From the NCBI GenBank assembly GCA_020354085.1, contig CP070641.1, positions 403,574 to 410,827 of the forward strand: DNA of 7,254 nt. The letters run 5' to 3'. Below the pieces are notes generated by a model. That model was not told the DNA's origin and did no database searches. It worked only from the letters and a program-made list of their open reading frames with translations. How positions within the stretch are numbered: position 1 is the first letter of the stretch; each line of letters opens with the position of its first letter. Below, piece after piece: positions 1-7,254 of this stretch. The DNA is from Pseudomonadota bacterium (lineage in GTDB: Bacteria; Pseudomonadota; Gammaproteobacteria; Acidiferrobacterales; Sulfurifustaceae). The translations under genes were made by a program, and so were the position numbers.

Positions 1-360
1 CGCCTTTAACCGCTCGCGGGCATGGAGCAAGGCGTCGCGTACGGTCTCCGCGCTAAGTTGATCCCGCACCTCCGCCAAACGCTGCGCAATCTCCTCGCGC
101 AGTTTTGCGTGCGCCGCTAGCTCCCGTCGTTGCTGTTGCGGGTTGGGCAATATTCGATTGATCTCACGCTCGGCGCTCAACCAATCGTCGATCGGATCGC
201 CATCTTTGAATCCACGCGCTTGCGCGCGGTAGTAGGCAGCTTCCGCGATCATGCGCCAACGTTGCTCATCGACCCCCAGATTCTCGGCGGGCTTCGCCAG
301 CGCCGTTCTACGCCGCGTGCCCGCCTCTTTGCCTCTCTCCGGTGTCCTGGTTCGCCCCAT
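1..360 (-). CDS. DUF2934-domain protein, 3' end beyond the window
   Basis: The frame opens with ATG at 360 and stays open for 120 codons to the window edge, so the C-terminus is missing. Residues 37 to 69 match the DUF2934 pattern as I recall it: an Ile-Ala-Glu-Ala-Ala-Tyr-Tyr-Arg start, a Gly-Phe near residue 50, and Asp-Asp-Trp-Leu-x-Ala-Glu at 58 to 64. The first 20 residues are rich in Arg, Lys and Thr. The stretch after residue 75 is charged, rich in Gln, Glu, Arg and Ala, and probably a long helix or coiled coil. No signal peptide or membrane segment is visible, so a cytoplasmic protein is expected. The family has no established function that I know of. A G-rich stretch just upstream of the ATG could act as the ribosome binding site. 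The gene follows tRNA-Ser on the same strand with about 90 bases between. The family call is fairly firm; the exact start is less so. Confidence 0.72.
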   Translation of the reverse strand, partial: MGRTRTPERGKEAGTRRRTALAKPAENLGVDEQRWRMIAEAAYYRAQARGFKDGDPIDDWLSAEREINRILPNPQQQRRELAAHAKLREEIAQRLAEVRDQLSAETVRDALLHARERLKA

Positions 361-450
361 ATCGCCCCCCCATTTCCTTTGGTATCGGGTTGAATGTGTC
401 GCCGCTGCCTCCGTCGGAGCAACTGGGCAATTATCCTACAAAATAAGTGA

Positions 451-540
451 TGGCGGAGGGGGTGAGATTCGAACTCACGAGGGACGTTAATCCCTGCCGG
501 TTTTCAAGACCGGTGCCTTAAACCGCTCGGCCACCCCTCC
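451..540 (-). tRNA. serT: tRNA-Ser, anticodon UGA
   Basis: A complete class II tRNA. The 7-bp acceptor stem is GGAGGGG (540 down to 534) paired with CCCCTCC (461 to 455), followed by a G discriminator at 454 and an encoded CCA at 453 to 451. The anticodon stem is CCGGT/ACCGG around the loop CTTGAAA, which places anticodon TGA at 506 to 504 and reads UCA and other UCN serine codons. A long variable arm (roughly CAGGGATTAACGTCCCTC) is typical of serine tRNAs. The T arm is GTGAG, loop TTCGAAT, CTCAC. The length is 90 nt including CCA. G at position 73 and the long variable arm are known identity features for seryl-tRNA synthetase, whose gene lies about 5 kb upstream. The gene is intact, with no sign of disruption. 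Confidence 0.97.
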
Positions 541-560
541 CAACTGGGCTGCACGCCGCA

Positions 561-589
561 ATTGTGCCTGATCTGGCCAATTCACGCAG
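561..589 (-). promoter_or_regulatory. candidate sigma-70 promoter of tRNA-Ser
   Basis: On the minus strand a -10-like CACAAT (566 to 561) lies 20 bases before the mature tRNA 5' end. Seventeen bases further upstream is a weak -35-like CTGCGT (589 to 584). The bases after the -10 are GC-rich (TGCGGCG), the kind of discriminator known for stringently controlled stable-RNA promoters. The -10 matches consensus at four of six positions; the -35 is poor. The tRNA could instead be transcribed by readthrough from the pga operon, since no intrinsic terminator is visible in the 68 bases between them. Confidence 0.33.
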
Positions 590-608
590 CACGCGTCCCG
601 CTGCCATC

Positions 609-2378
609 CTAACCGGCCCTGAGACGTTTTCGAATCGCGCATGGAGTCCGCGCTGTTCGCTCAGATGCGCGGTCAACGATTACCCGTTTTTCCTGGCTAA
701 AGTGCAACGCGATAGTCTGACTGCGCCGGAGCGCCCCCACACAAGCGGTCGCAAGCCCCATACTGCGCGCCATCTCGGCTTCGGATACATGACGGGGAAT
801 AACGGTGCGCCGGTTGCGCCGTCCGTAGCGCAACTGATTCCAGATCACCCAACCAGTTAATGCCACCCACATGGCGATGACCACTGCCGAATAGGTTGCG
901 AGTTCGCGGGCAAACGCCTCATAGCCGCCGAGCACGATCATGCGATCGACGAACAGGTATACGCCACCGAACCACAGGAACAGGCTCAGCATCGGCGCCA
1001 CCAAATACGCCCACAGGCCCCAGAATAGCGTGGTGAGCAGCACTTCCAATGCGCGCCGTGACCCCGCCACCAACACATTTTCGCCGAATGTATGGCGGTG
1101 CTCTTCGCCGCGCCGCACCCGCCGCGCCAATAGAAGATCACGAAGTCGGCGACCCGGGCTCTTCCAAGTGGCGAATCGGGTCTTGCCGCGCTGCAATAGT
1201 CCCTTGGGCACCGCCACCACGGTGGTCGCGGCATTGATCAGCCAGTACACAGCCGGATACCAAATCGCCCAATACAGATAGCGCAACAGACCACGGCGTT
1301 CGTAGTGACCGTCGATCAACAAGCCAACGGAAAACTGTGCAAGACAGGTGACGCCCAGCACGACACCCGTCCACCCCGGGACCAGCGTCGGCACCGCCAG
1401 CGCTGCCGGCCACACCCCACGCGGCAGAAAGTTCGTCGCCGCCCAGCACAAAACCGTAAAAGCGAACGCGTAACACCACGCCACACCGACCCAATATTCC
1501 ACGTAAACTGTCCACATGCGACGCTTGGTCCAGATGCGCATCGCTTTGCCGAACTTCAGTGCTGCCTCCAGGCCGCCTTGCGCCCAGCGAAGCCGCTGCC
1601 GCCAGAGCGCGCGCACGCTCTCCGGCACCAAGATCCAGGTTAATGCCATGGGTTCATAGCGCACGTCCCAGTAGGCGAGCTGCAACTTCCAGCTGACGTC
1701 GATGTCCTCGGTTACCGTCTCCGGCGACCAGTAACCCACTTCATGCAACGCGGCGCGCCGGTAGCAGGCATTGACGCCCGATACCGTAAACACCCGCCCG
1801 AAGTCGCGTTGGGTGCGCTTGACCATCCCGACGATCGCCGAGAACTCGCCAATCTGAATACGCGCCAACAAGCTGGTGCGATTGATTACGCGTGGATTAC
1901 CGGTAACCGCGCCCACGCGCGGACCATGCAGAAAATGCCACATCATCCAAAACAGCGCGTCTTTGTCGAGCAGCGCATCCGCATCAATGCACATCAAGAA
2001 CTCCGCCGAGGCCGCTACCGCCCCAGCGCGTAGCGCCATCGCCTTGCCGTAGTTGCGCGTCAAGGTGACAACGCGCAGCCTGTCGAACTCCTTCGTCAGC
2101 TCCTGCAGGACCTCTGCCGTCCGGTCGCTGCTGCCATCGTCAATGGCAATGATTTCCAAGTTTGGATAATGGTTTTGCATCAACTGTGAGATCGTGTCGC
2201 GTATTACGATCTCCTCGTTGTGGCACGGGACTAAGATCGCCACTCGCGGGTGGACGCCGAGTGTCGGTGGGCGTCTCGGGCCACGCTCGCGGCGGACGAA
2301 GAACACCAGTGCTCCCATCATCCAAAGAATGGCCATGAACAGCGGATATAGAAACACGAACCAAAAAAGCGCGTTCAT
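609..2378 (-). CDS. pgaC: PgaC-PgaD fusion: PNAG synthase glycosyltransferase with C-terminal PgaD subunit
   Basis: Inner-membrane processive family 2 glycosyltransferase that polymerises UDP-GlcNAc into PNAG. Residues 1 to about 412 are PgaC: one N-terminal membrane segment (3 to 28), the UDP-binding DDGS at 80 to 83, DAD at 132 to 134, the catalytic TED at 223 to 225, QRLRW at 261 to 265 (the processive QxxRW motif), then membrane segments around 290-315, 325-352 and 365-390. Compared with E. coli PgaC as I recall it, the first membrane helix (about 29 residues) is absent. A very basic linker (410 to 430) leads into a PgaD-like region: membrane segments about 447-475 and 496-515, then N514-Q-L-R, and near the end IALHF (556-560), which resembles VHF in E. 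coli PgaD. The frame has no stop between the two parts. ATG at 2378 overlaps the pgaB stop as ATGA; the stop is TAG. No separate pgaD follows. The enzyme is confidently identified; regulation by c-di-GMP is inferred from the family. Confidence 0.93.
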   Translation of the reverse strand: MNALFWFVFLYPLFMAILWMMGALVFFVRRERGPRRPPTLGVHPRVAILVPCHNEEIVIRDTISQLMQNHYPNLEIIAIDDGSSDRTAEVLQELTKEFDRLRVVTLTRNYGKAMALRAGAVAASAEFLMCIDADALLDKDALFWMMWHFLHGPRVGAVTGNPRVINRTSLLARIQIGEFSAIVGMVKRTQRDFGRVFTVSGVNACYRRAALHEVGYWSPETVTEDIDVSWKLQLAYWDVRYEPMALTWILVPESVRALWRQRLRWAQGGLEAALKFGKAMRIWTKRRMWTVYVEYWVGVAWCYAFAFTVLCWAATNFLPRGVWPAALAVPTLVPGWTGVVLGVTCLAQFSVGLLIDGHYERRGLLRYLYWAIWYPAVYWLINAATTVVAVPKGLLQRGKTRFATWKSPGRRLRDLLLARRVRRGEEHRHTFGENVLVAGSRRALEVLLTTLFWGLWAYLVAPMLSLFLWFGGVYLFVDRMIVLGGYEAFARELATYSAVVIAMWVALTGWVIWNQLRYGRRNRRTVIPRHVSEAEMARSMGLATACVGALRRSQTIALHFSQEKRVIVDRASERTARTPCAIRKRLRAG

Positions 2379-3961
2379 GATCCGCCCCGGCGCATGCCCT
2401 GCGTCGCGTCCGACTTGTCAATGATGGTGTGGGCGCGCAACTCCGTCACTACGCGCATCACATCGGGCACGTTCGAGAAAAAGTCATCACCGCCGTATCC
2501 ATAGTGCGCGACACCTGCCGCGCGCAAGACACGCATGGCCGCTAGCAGCGCAGCCTCGCTCTCTCGGCGTACTGGAGAAAGCATGAAATGCACCGGCATA
2601 CGCGCGCTTGCGAGTTCCTTGTGTGCACGGGCGGCAAGTGTCTCGCCGTCGAGATGCGTATCAAGTTCGACCAAGCGAAAGTCGAGCGTCAGATTCCGCG
2701 GCGCGTCCCCTATCCAACCGACCAACAACGCCGGCTGTTGATAGCGCAACGCATCGACGAGCGCGACCGTGTTTTTGTCTGGGGCACCGTCGAAGATCAC
2801 TCCATTGAAACGGTTGAGCCGCGTGAGGTCCGAATAGACGCGTAGCGTGTCTTGTCCAATGATTTCGGTCGGCAGGCGCAGGTACAGATGGAAGATGCGA
2901 TTGCGGGTCGTGATCTGATGCAGCAAGCGGCTGAGCACCTCGCCCGCCATTGGCATGGCCCGCGTATGAAACCAGGCCCTTTGCCGATCATGGCTTAGCG
3001 GATCAATGATGACGGTGTTGACACCAAGCAGGTCGAGGCGACGAACTAGCGCCGACAGCATTTGCTCCTGTTCGGCATCATCCTTTCTTGCCCAGGCATC
3101 TAGCTCAACCTCTATGAAACGTCGTTGCTCCGTGCGGTACTTGCGAAAACGCAGCATGTCATCGAGATCTGACAGTCGTCGATAACGATGAAAAGTCATG
3201 CGATTGATGCGCGGCAGGTCTGCGAGGGTTGCGGGCCTTTCATCCAGTGTCAGGTGCAGGCGCATGCCGGCGCGCGCTGCCTCCTCCACCCCGATCTGGT
3301 TATAGGCGCCATAGGGCCAGGCGATCGCCATTGGTGGGCGCTTTAGCTCCGCTACCAATCTTTCCCGTGATTTTTCCAGATCAGTCCGGAGCCTGCGGCG
3401 GAATTCTTGATCCGTCTCGTAGCCCAGATCCGGATCGAAAATGCGTACAACACCCGCCGCCAATTCGTTGCCCTGCGGATTGCCCACCAAGCCACGGTGC
3501 AACGCGTGCGAATGCGAGATGACTTCCACCCGGGGTAGCGCAGCCGCTGTGCGCAACTCCTCCCAACTCATAACCCGCCCGCGATAGGCGCGCGGCGTAT
3601 CTTCGCCGTCTAGCCACCCCGTCACTACACTCAGCACCGATGCGAATTTGTGCTCTGCCAGCAGCGGAACAGCCTCTGTCAAGAAACTTCGAAGGCCATC
3701 ATCAAAGGTCAATACCACCGGCTTGTCAGGGAGGGACGACTCCCCGCGCGCCGCGCCTTCGACTTGTGCGAGGCTCACCGCCTGATAGCCCTCGCGCTTG
3801 AGATAGGCGAGCTGCGCGCGAAATTGCTCACGCGTGACGGCGAAGGCATCGCCGTTTGGCCGCTCGACGATATCGTGGTAGGTGAGGACCGGTATTTCAC
3901 CGCCGGCCAATATCAAGCCGGGACACAGCAAGAAGACCGCCAGCAAGGATGCGCGCCGCAC
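2375..3961 (-). CDS. pgaB: PgaB-like PNAG N-deacetylase with reduced C-terminal lobe
   Basis: Periplasmic enzyme that partly deacetylates PNAG before export. With GTG at 3961 as start (528 residues) the protein begins with a signal peptide: two Arg, a hydrophobic core, and likely cleavage near residues 18-20. The only Cys there (13) follows Leu, so there is no proper lipobox, whereas E. coli PgaB is a lipoprotein. The carbohydrate esterase 4 domain spans about 22 to 265: YHDI at 28-31, TFDDG at 85-89 with D87 and D88, metal-binding His at 150 and 155, and WPYG at 215-218. Residues 280 to 528 correspond to the C-terminal GH153-type domain of PgaB: IEVELD near 283-288 and GVAHYGYGGDDFF near 483-495 match its two ends. 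This part is about 245 residues against roughly 350 in E. coli, and the acidic active-site loop is not recognisable. GTG at 3973 would add four residues, but GGAGG lies five bases before GTG 3961, so I prefer the latter. Confidence 0.9.
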   Translation of the reverse strand: MRRASLLAVFLLCPGLILAGGEIPVLTYHDIVERPNGDAFAVTREQFRAQLAYLKREGYQAVSLAQVEGAARGESSLPDKPVVLTFDDGLRSFLTEAVPLLAEHKFASVLSVVTGWLDGEDTPRAYRGRVMSWEELRTAAALPRVEVISHSHALHRGLVGNPQGNELAAGVVRIFDPDLGYETDQEFRRRLRTDLEKSRERLVAELKRPPMAIAWPYGAYNQIGVEEAARAGMRLHLTLDERPATLADLPRINRMTFHRYRRLSDLDDMLRFRKYRTEQRRFIEVELDAWARKDDAEQEQMLSALVRRLDLLGVNTVIIDPLSHDRQRAWFHTRAMPMAGEVLSRLLHQITTRNRIFHLYLRLPTEIIGQDTLRVYSDLTRLNRFNGVIFDGAPDKNTVALVDALRYQQPALLVGWIGDAPRNLTLDFRLVELDTHLDGETLAARAHKELASARMPVHFMLSPVRRESEAALLAAMRVLRAAGVAHYGYGGDDFFSNVPDVMRVVTELRAHTIIDKSDATQGMRRGGS

Positions 3962-5544
3962 TAGAACCTCCACAGCAGGCGCAGCTGCGCGTTCAACTCG
4001 TCCTCCTTGAGACCGTCGTAATAATTGCGTGCGTAACCGACACCCCAGTTCAGACTGCGAAATTCGTCAAAATCGTAGTCCTGCTCGTAACGCACCGCCC
4101 ATTTAGGCTTGCCGTCGAAGCCTTCCTGGTCGTAGAGAGCAAGCGTCAAGAAAACACTGTCGACGTGGCGCTTAAAACGCGTGTCGAACACGAAGTCGGT
4201 GCGGTGCACGACACCTAGGCTGCGATCGCGGCTTGGATTGAAATAAGGCGCATCTTCCCGTGTATTGCGCGACTGGTAGTACTCGCCGTAGATGCGCTGC
4301 TCGCGATACGGCAGCATCTCGTAGGCGTAACCGATGGTGGCATAGACTGCGTCGCGCTGGTTGCCGTCAGTGAAATCGTACGAGCTCACGCTGGCGCGCC
4401 CATACCAGGCATAGTCCAAACTGTTGTACTCAGCGTCTCCCCACGCCCTATCGGATTCCACGCCCGCGGCCCGTGCACGCAACGGCAGATCTTCCGCAAA
4501 GGTCGCGTAGGCCGCGCGAAACAACCAAGTGTCGCGTGGCTCGAAGATCAATTCCGTTGTCGAGCCGTTCTGTCCACTGTTGCGCAGATCGGTGGAAAAC
4601 TCCTGGGCGAATCGCCATTGCGCGTCGAAACGATGGCGGATGCCAATGCCGGCCCGGTGCAGATTGCCCGCATCGTATTGTCGATCGTCAGAACGCGTGA
4701 CGAGGTAGCTCGCAAACAGTCGGGTACGCGCCGCAATACGCGTGCTGAGCTCCATGCGAGAACGCCATTCGAGCAGACCAGCATCATCCTGATCCGAACC
4801 GGTTTCCAATTCGAATGCGTGGCGTTCATCGTCAAAACGATCATCGACCCGCAACGCGACATTGGCCTTGAGCCACGCATGGTGGACCTTGGTGTCCTGG
4901 GGATAGCGCTGTAGAGATTCGACCAATAGCGCCGCGGCCTCTTTGCGCCGCCCCTGCTGTAACCAGCAATCTGACACTGCCAGCGCAAGATAGGGCTCGT
5001 AGCGGTTGTCGGCGCGGATACCTTCGAAGCGCACAAGCGCATCCTCGCATTTGTCTTGCCAAGCGAGGATAACGACCATATCCCGCTCCAGTGGATACGG
5101 GTCTGGGGCGTGCGGCAATAGCGAATCGAGCAGTTCGAGCGCAACGTCGAATTCGCCCTCCTGGGCGCGGCGCACGGCGCAGTTTGCCAGCGCCCTTACC
5201 AAGTAATTCTCCAGGCGGGTGGCACCGCGAATATGCTCATACCCGGCAAGGGCACGGTCACAATCGCCCTTCCACTCGCTGACCACGATATCGTCGCGCC
5301 GCAAGCCGTAGTCATCGGGGAAAACGGCGAGGAGACGCGCCAATATTTCAAGGCCGGCGTCATAGTCCCCGGCACGCGCCAGCTCGACAGCCCGTGTGTG
5401 CTCGGCGGCGCGTTCTTGCGAGGAAATTGGCTCCGCCCACGCCCCCCAAGGCAATGCAACCGTCGCGACTAGCATGATCGCGACTCGCCCTGGCATTCGC
5501 CTTCCCGATTCCCGTATCGACTTGAAACGACTCAACACAAACAT
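3961..5544 (-). CDS. pgaA: PgaA-like outer-membrane PNAG export porin, short form
   Basis: Outer-membrane exporter of partly deacetylated PNAG. It starts with a signal peptide ending in Ala-Trp-Ala (35-37). A short periplasmic TPR region follows (about 45 to 225), then a beta-barrel region (about 255 to 527) rich in alternating aromatic residues and ending in Trp-Arg-Phe, the usual outer-membrane C-terminal signature. Barrel motifs shared with E. coli PgaA as I recall it are LPLRARAAGV at 353-362 (VPLRAM..GV), DFTDGNQRDA at 390-399 (DFSDSNQRHE) and APYFNP at 432-437 (TPYYNP). At 527 residues it is far shorter than the roughly 800 of E. coli PgaA, and nearly all the loss is in the TPR part. 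The TPR part contains a 71-residue repeat. The start is uncertain: ATG 5544 gives a long n-region, GTG 5538 has GGAAG six bases upstream, and ATG 5496 (residue 17) gives a normal 21-residue signal peptide after GGAAGG. First gene of the operon, 67 bases after serS. Confidence 0.9.
   Translation of the reverse strand: MFVLSRFKSIRESGRRMPGRVAIMLVATVALPWGAWAEPISSQERAAEHTRAVELARAGDYDAGLEILARLLAVFPDDYGLRRDDIVVSEWKGDCDRALAGYEHIRGATRLENYLVRALANCAVRRAQEGEFDVALELLDSLLPHAPDPYPLERDMVVILAWQDKCEDALVRFEGIRADNRYEPYLALAVSDCWLQQGRRKEAAALLVESLQRYPQDTKVHHAWLKANVALRVDDRFDDERHAFELETGSDQDDAGLLEWRSRMELSTRIAARTRLFASYLVTRSDDRQYDAGNLHRAGIGIRHRFDAQWRFAQEFSTDLRNSGQNGSTTELIFEPRDTWLFRAAYATFAEDLPLRARAAGVESDRAWGDAEYNSLDYAWYGRASVSSYDFTDGNQRDAVYATIGYAYEMLPYREQRIYGEYYQSRNTREDAPYFNPSRDRSLGVVHRTDFVFDTRFKRHVDSVFLTLALYDQEGFDGKPKWAVRYEQDYDFDEFRSLNWGVGYARNYYDGLKEDELNAQLRLLWRF
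3967..3971 (-). promoter_or_regulatory. pgaB ribosome binding site that decides the start
   Basis: GGAGG lies inside the last codons of pgaA, five bases (TTCTA) before GTG at 3961. The pgaA stop TAG and this GTG share one base (TAGTG), a layout typical of translational coupling. The alternative in-frame GTG at 3973 lies upstream of this site and has no purine-rich stretch before it. Confidence 0.7.
4966..5379 (-). repeat. 71-residue tandem duplication in the PgaA TPR region
   Basis: Residues 56-122 and 127-193 of the protein starting at 5544 align without gaps at a constant offset of 71. By my count 28 of 67 positions are identical, including G59/G130, the L71-L72/L142-L143 pair, P76-D77/P147-D148, R83-D84/R154-D155, W91/W162, I105-R106/I176-R177 and the Cys pairs 95/166 and 122/193. 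Each unit looks like two TPR-type helical hairpins. A partial third unit without the cysteines may follow from about residue 194. The DNA copies have diverged, so the duplication is old rather than a recent DNA repeat. Confidence 0.8.
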
Positions 5545-5560
5545 CTTCCGCCGCGCGCGA

Positions 5561-5596
5561 ACCGTCGGAGCCGGTGGGGCTCACGAGGGGAACGGT
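5561..5596 (-). promoter_or_regulatory. nested inverted repeat in the serS–pgaA gap
   Basis: The 67-base gap holds an outer 5-bp pair (ACCGT at 5596-5592 with ACGGT at 5565-5561) enclosing a second 5-bp stem (GAGCC at 5581-5577 with GGCTC at 5572-5568, loop CCACC). No T run follows, so this is not a standard intrinsic terminator. It lies 17 or more bases before the pgaA starts and could be an operator or a leader structure affecting translation. Such short GC-rich stems also occur by chance. I found no convincing -35/-10 pair here, so pga may be co-transcribed with serS. Confidence 0.25.
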
Positions 5597-5611
5597 GGCG
5601 CATACCTAAAG

Positions 5612-7205
<1,594 letters not shown>

Positions 7206-7209
<4 letters not shown>

Positions 7210-7254
7210 AGTGCCCTCGCTAACGCAACGCCGATCCAAGTCGCGGCCACGCAA
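7206..7254 (-). CDS. crcB: probable CrcB fluoride channel, last 15 codons only
   Basis: The frame starting at 7253 reads CVAATWIGVALARAL and then TGA at 7208-7206. This is a hydrophobic helix ending in a small Arg-Ala-Leu tail, as is common at CrcB (Fluc) C-termini. Context strengthens the call: crcB lies just upstream of serS in many gammaproteobacteria, and DUF190 genes commonly adjoin crcB. The stop overlaps the DUF190 ATG (ATGA), suggesting coupled translation. With only 15 residues visible the identity is an inference and could be another membrane protein. Confidence 0.5.

Noticed and set aside
409..425. Small CTCC-GAC-GGAG hairpin downstream of tRNA-Ser as a terminator
   Set aside because: The stem is only four base pairs and is followed by GC-rich sequence rather than a T run.
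130..490. Two plus-strand open frames of 79 and 87 codons
   Set aside because: They run antisense to the DUF2934 gene and across the tRNA; the minus-strand frame has a recognisable domain and they have none.
451..608. Integration site or prophage scar at tRNA-Ser
   Set aside because: The tRNA is complete and I saw no second copy of its 3' end and no integrase in the window.
541..608. Intrinsic terminator after the pga operon
   Set aside because: No stable GC stem followed by a T run is visible on the minus strand in this gap.
609..2378. Cellulose synthase or hyaluronan synthase instead of PgaC
   Set aside because: The IDADALLD, GNPRV and TEDIDVSWKLQL stretches match PgaC closely, and pgaA and pgaB homologues lie next to it.
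5496..5544. Separate leader peptide upstream of pgaA
   Set aside because: The 16 extra codons are in frame with pgaA and have no stop, so they are an alternative N-terminus, not a separate gene.

Overview
The window reads as a piece of a GC-rich (about 60%) proteobacterial chromosome, most likely gammaproteobacterial. The crcB–serS neighbourhood and a tRNA-Ser(UGA) with encoded CCA fit that group, but the genus cannot be named from sequence alone. Every gene I support is on the minus strand, so the window reads from right to left.

Right end (7254 to 5612), housekeeping: the last 15 codons of a probable crcB (fluoride channel), which overlaps by ATGA a DUF190 (PII-like) gene, then 8 bases to serS (seryl-tRNA synthetase). 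This looks like one transcript.

Middle (5544 to 609), exopolysaccharide: a compact pga operon for poly-beta-1,6-N-acetyl-D-glucosamine (PNAG), in the order pgaA, pgaB, pgaC-pgaD. The genes are tightly coupled: the pgaA stop and the preferred pgaB start share one base, and the pgaB stop and pgaC start overlap as ATGA. All three proteins depart from the E. coli layout. PgaA is much shorter, with a small TPR region containing a clear 71-residue tandem duplication. PgaB keeps an intact deacetylase domain, but its C-terminal glycoside-hydrolase-like lobe is shortened and the usual acidic loop is not recognisable. PgaC and PgaD are fused into one 589-residue polypeptide. Expected pathway: PgaC-PgaD polymerises UDP-GlcNAc and moves the chain across the inner membrane, PgaB partly deacetylates it in the periplasm, and PgaA exports it through the outer membrane.

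Left end (540 to 1): a complete tRNA-Ser(UGA) with a plausible promoter, then the 5' part of a small DUF2934-family gene that runs off the window edge. The pga operon lies between serS and a tRNA-Ser gene, and may have been inserted into an older serS/tRNA-Ser neighbourhood. I saw no insertion sequence, CRISPR array, integrase or duplicated tRNA end. The main candidate for something unusual is the minimal three-gene PNAG machine.
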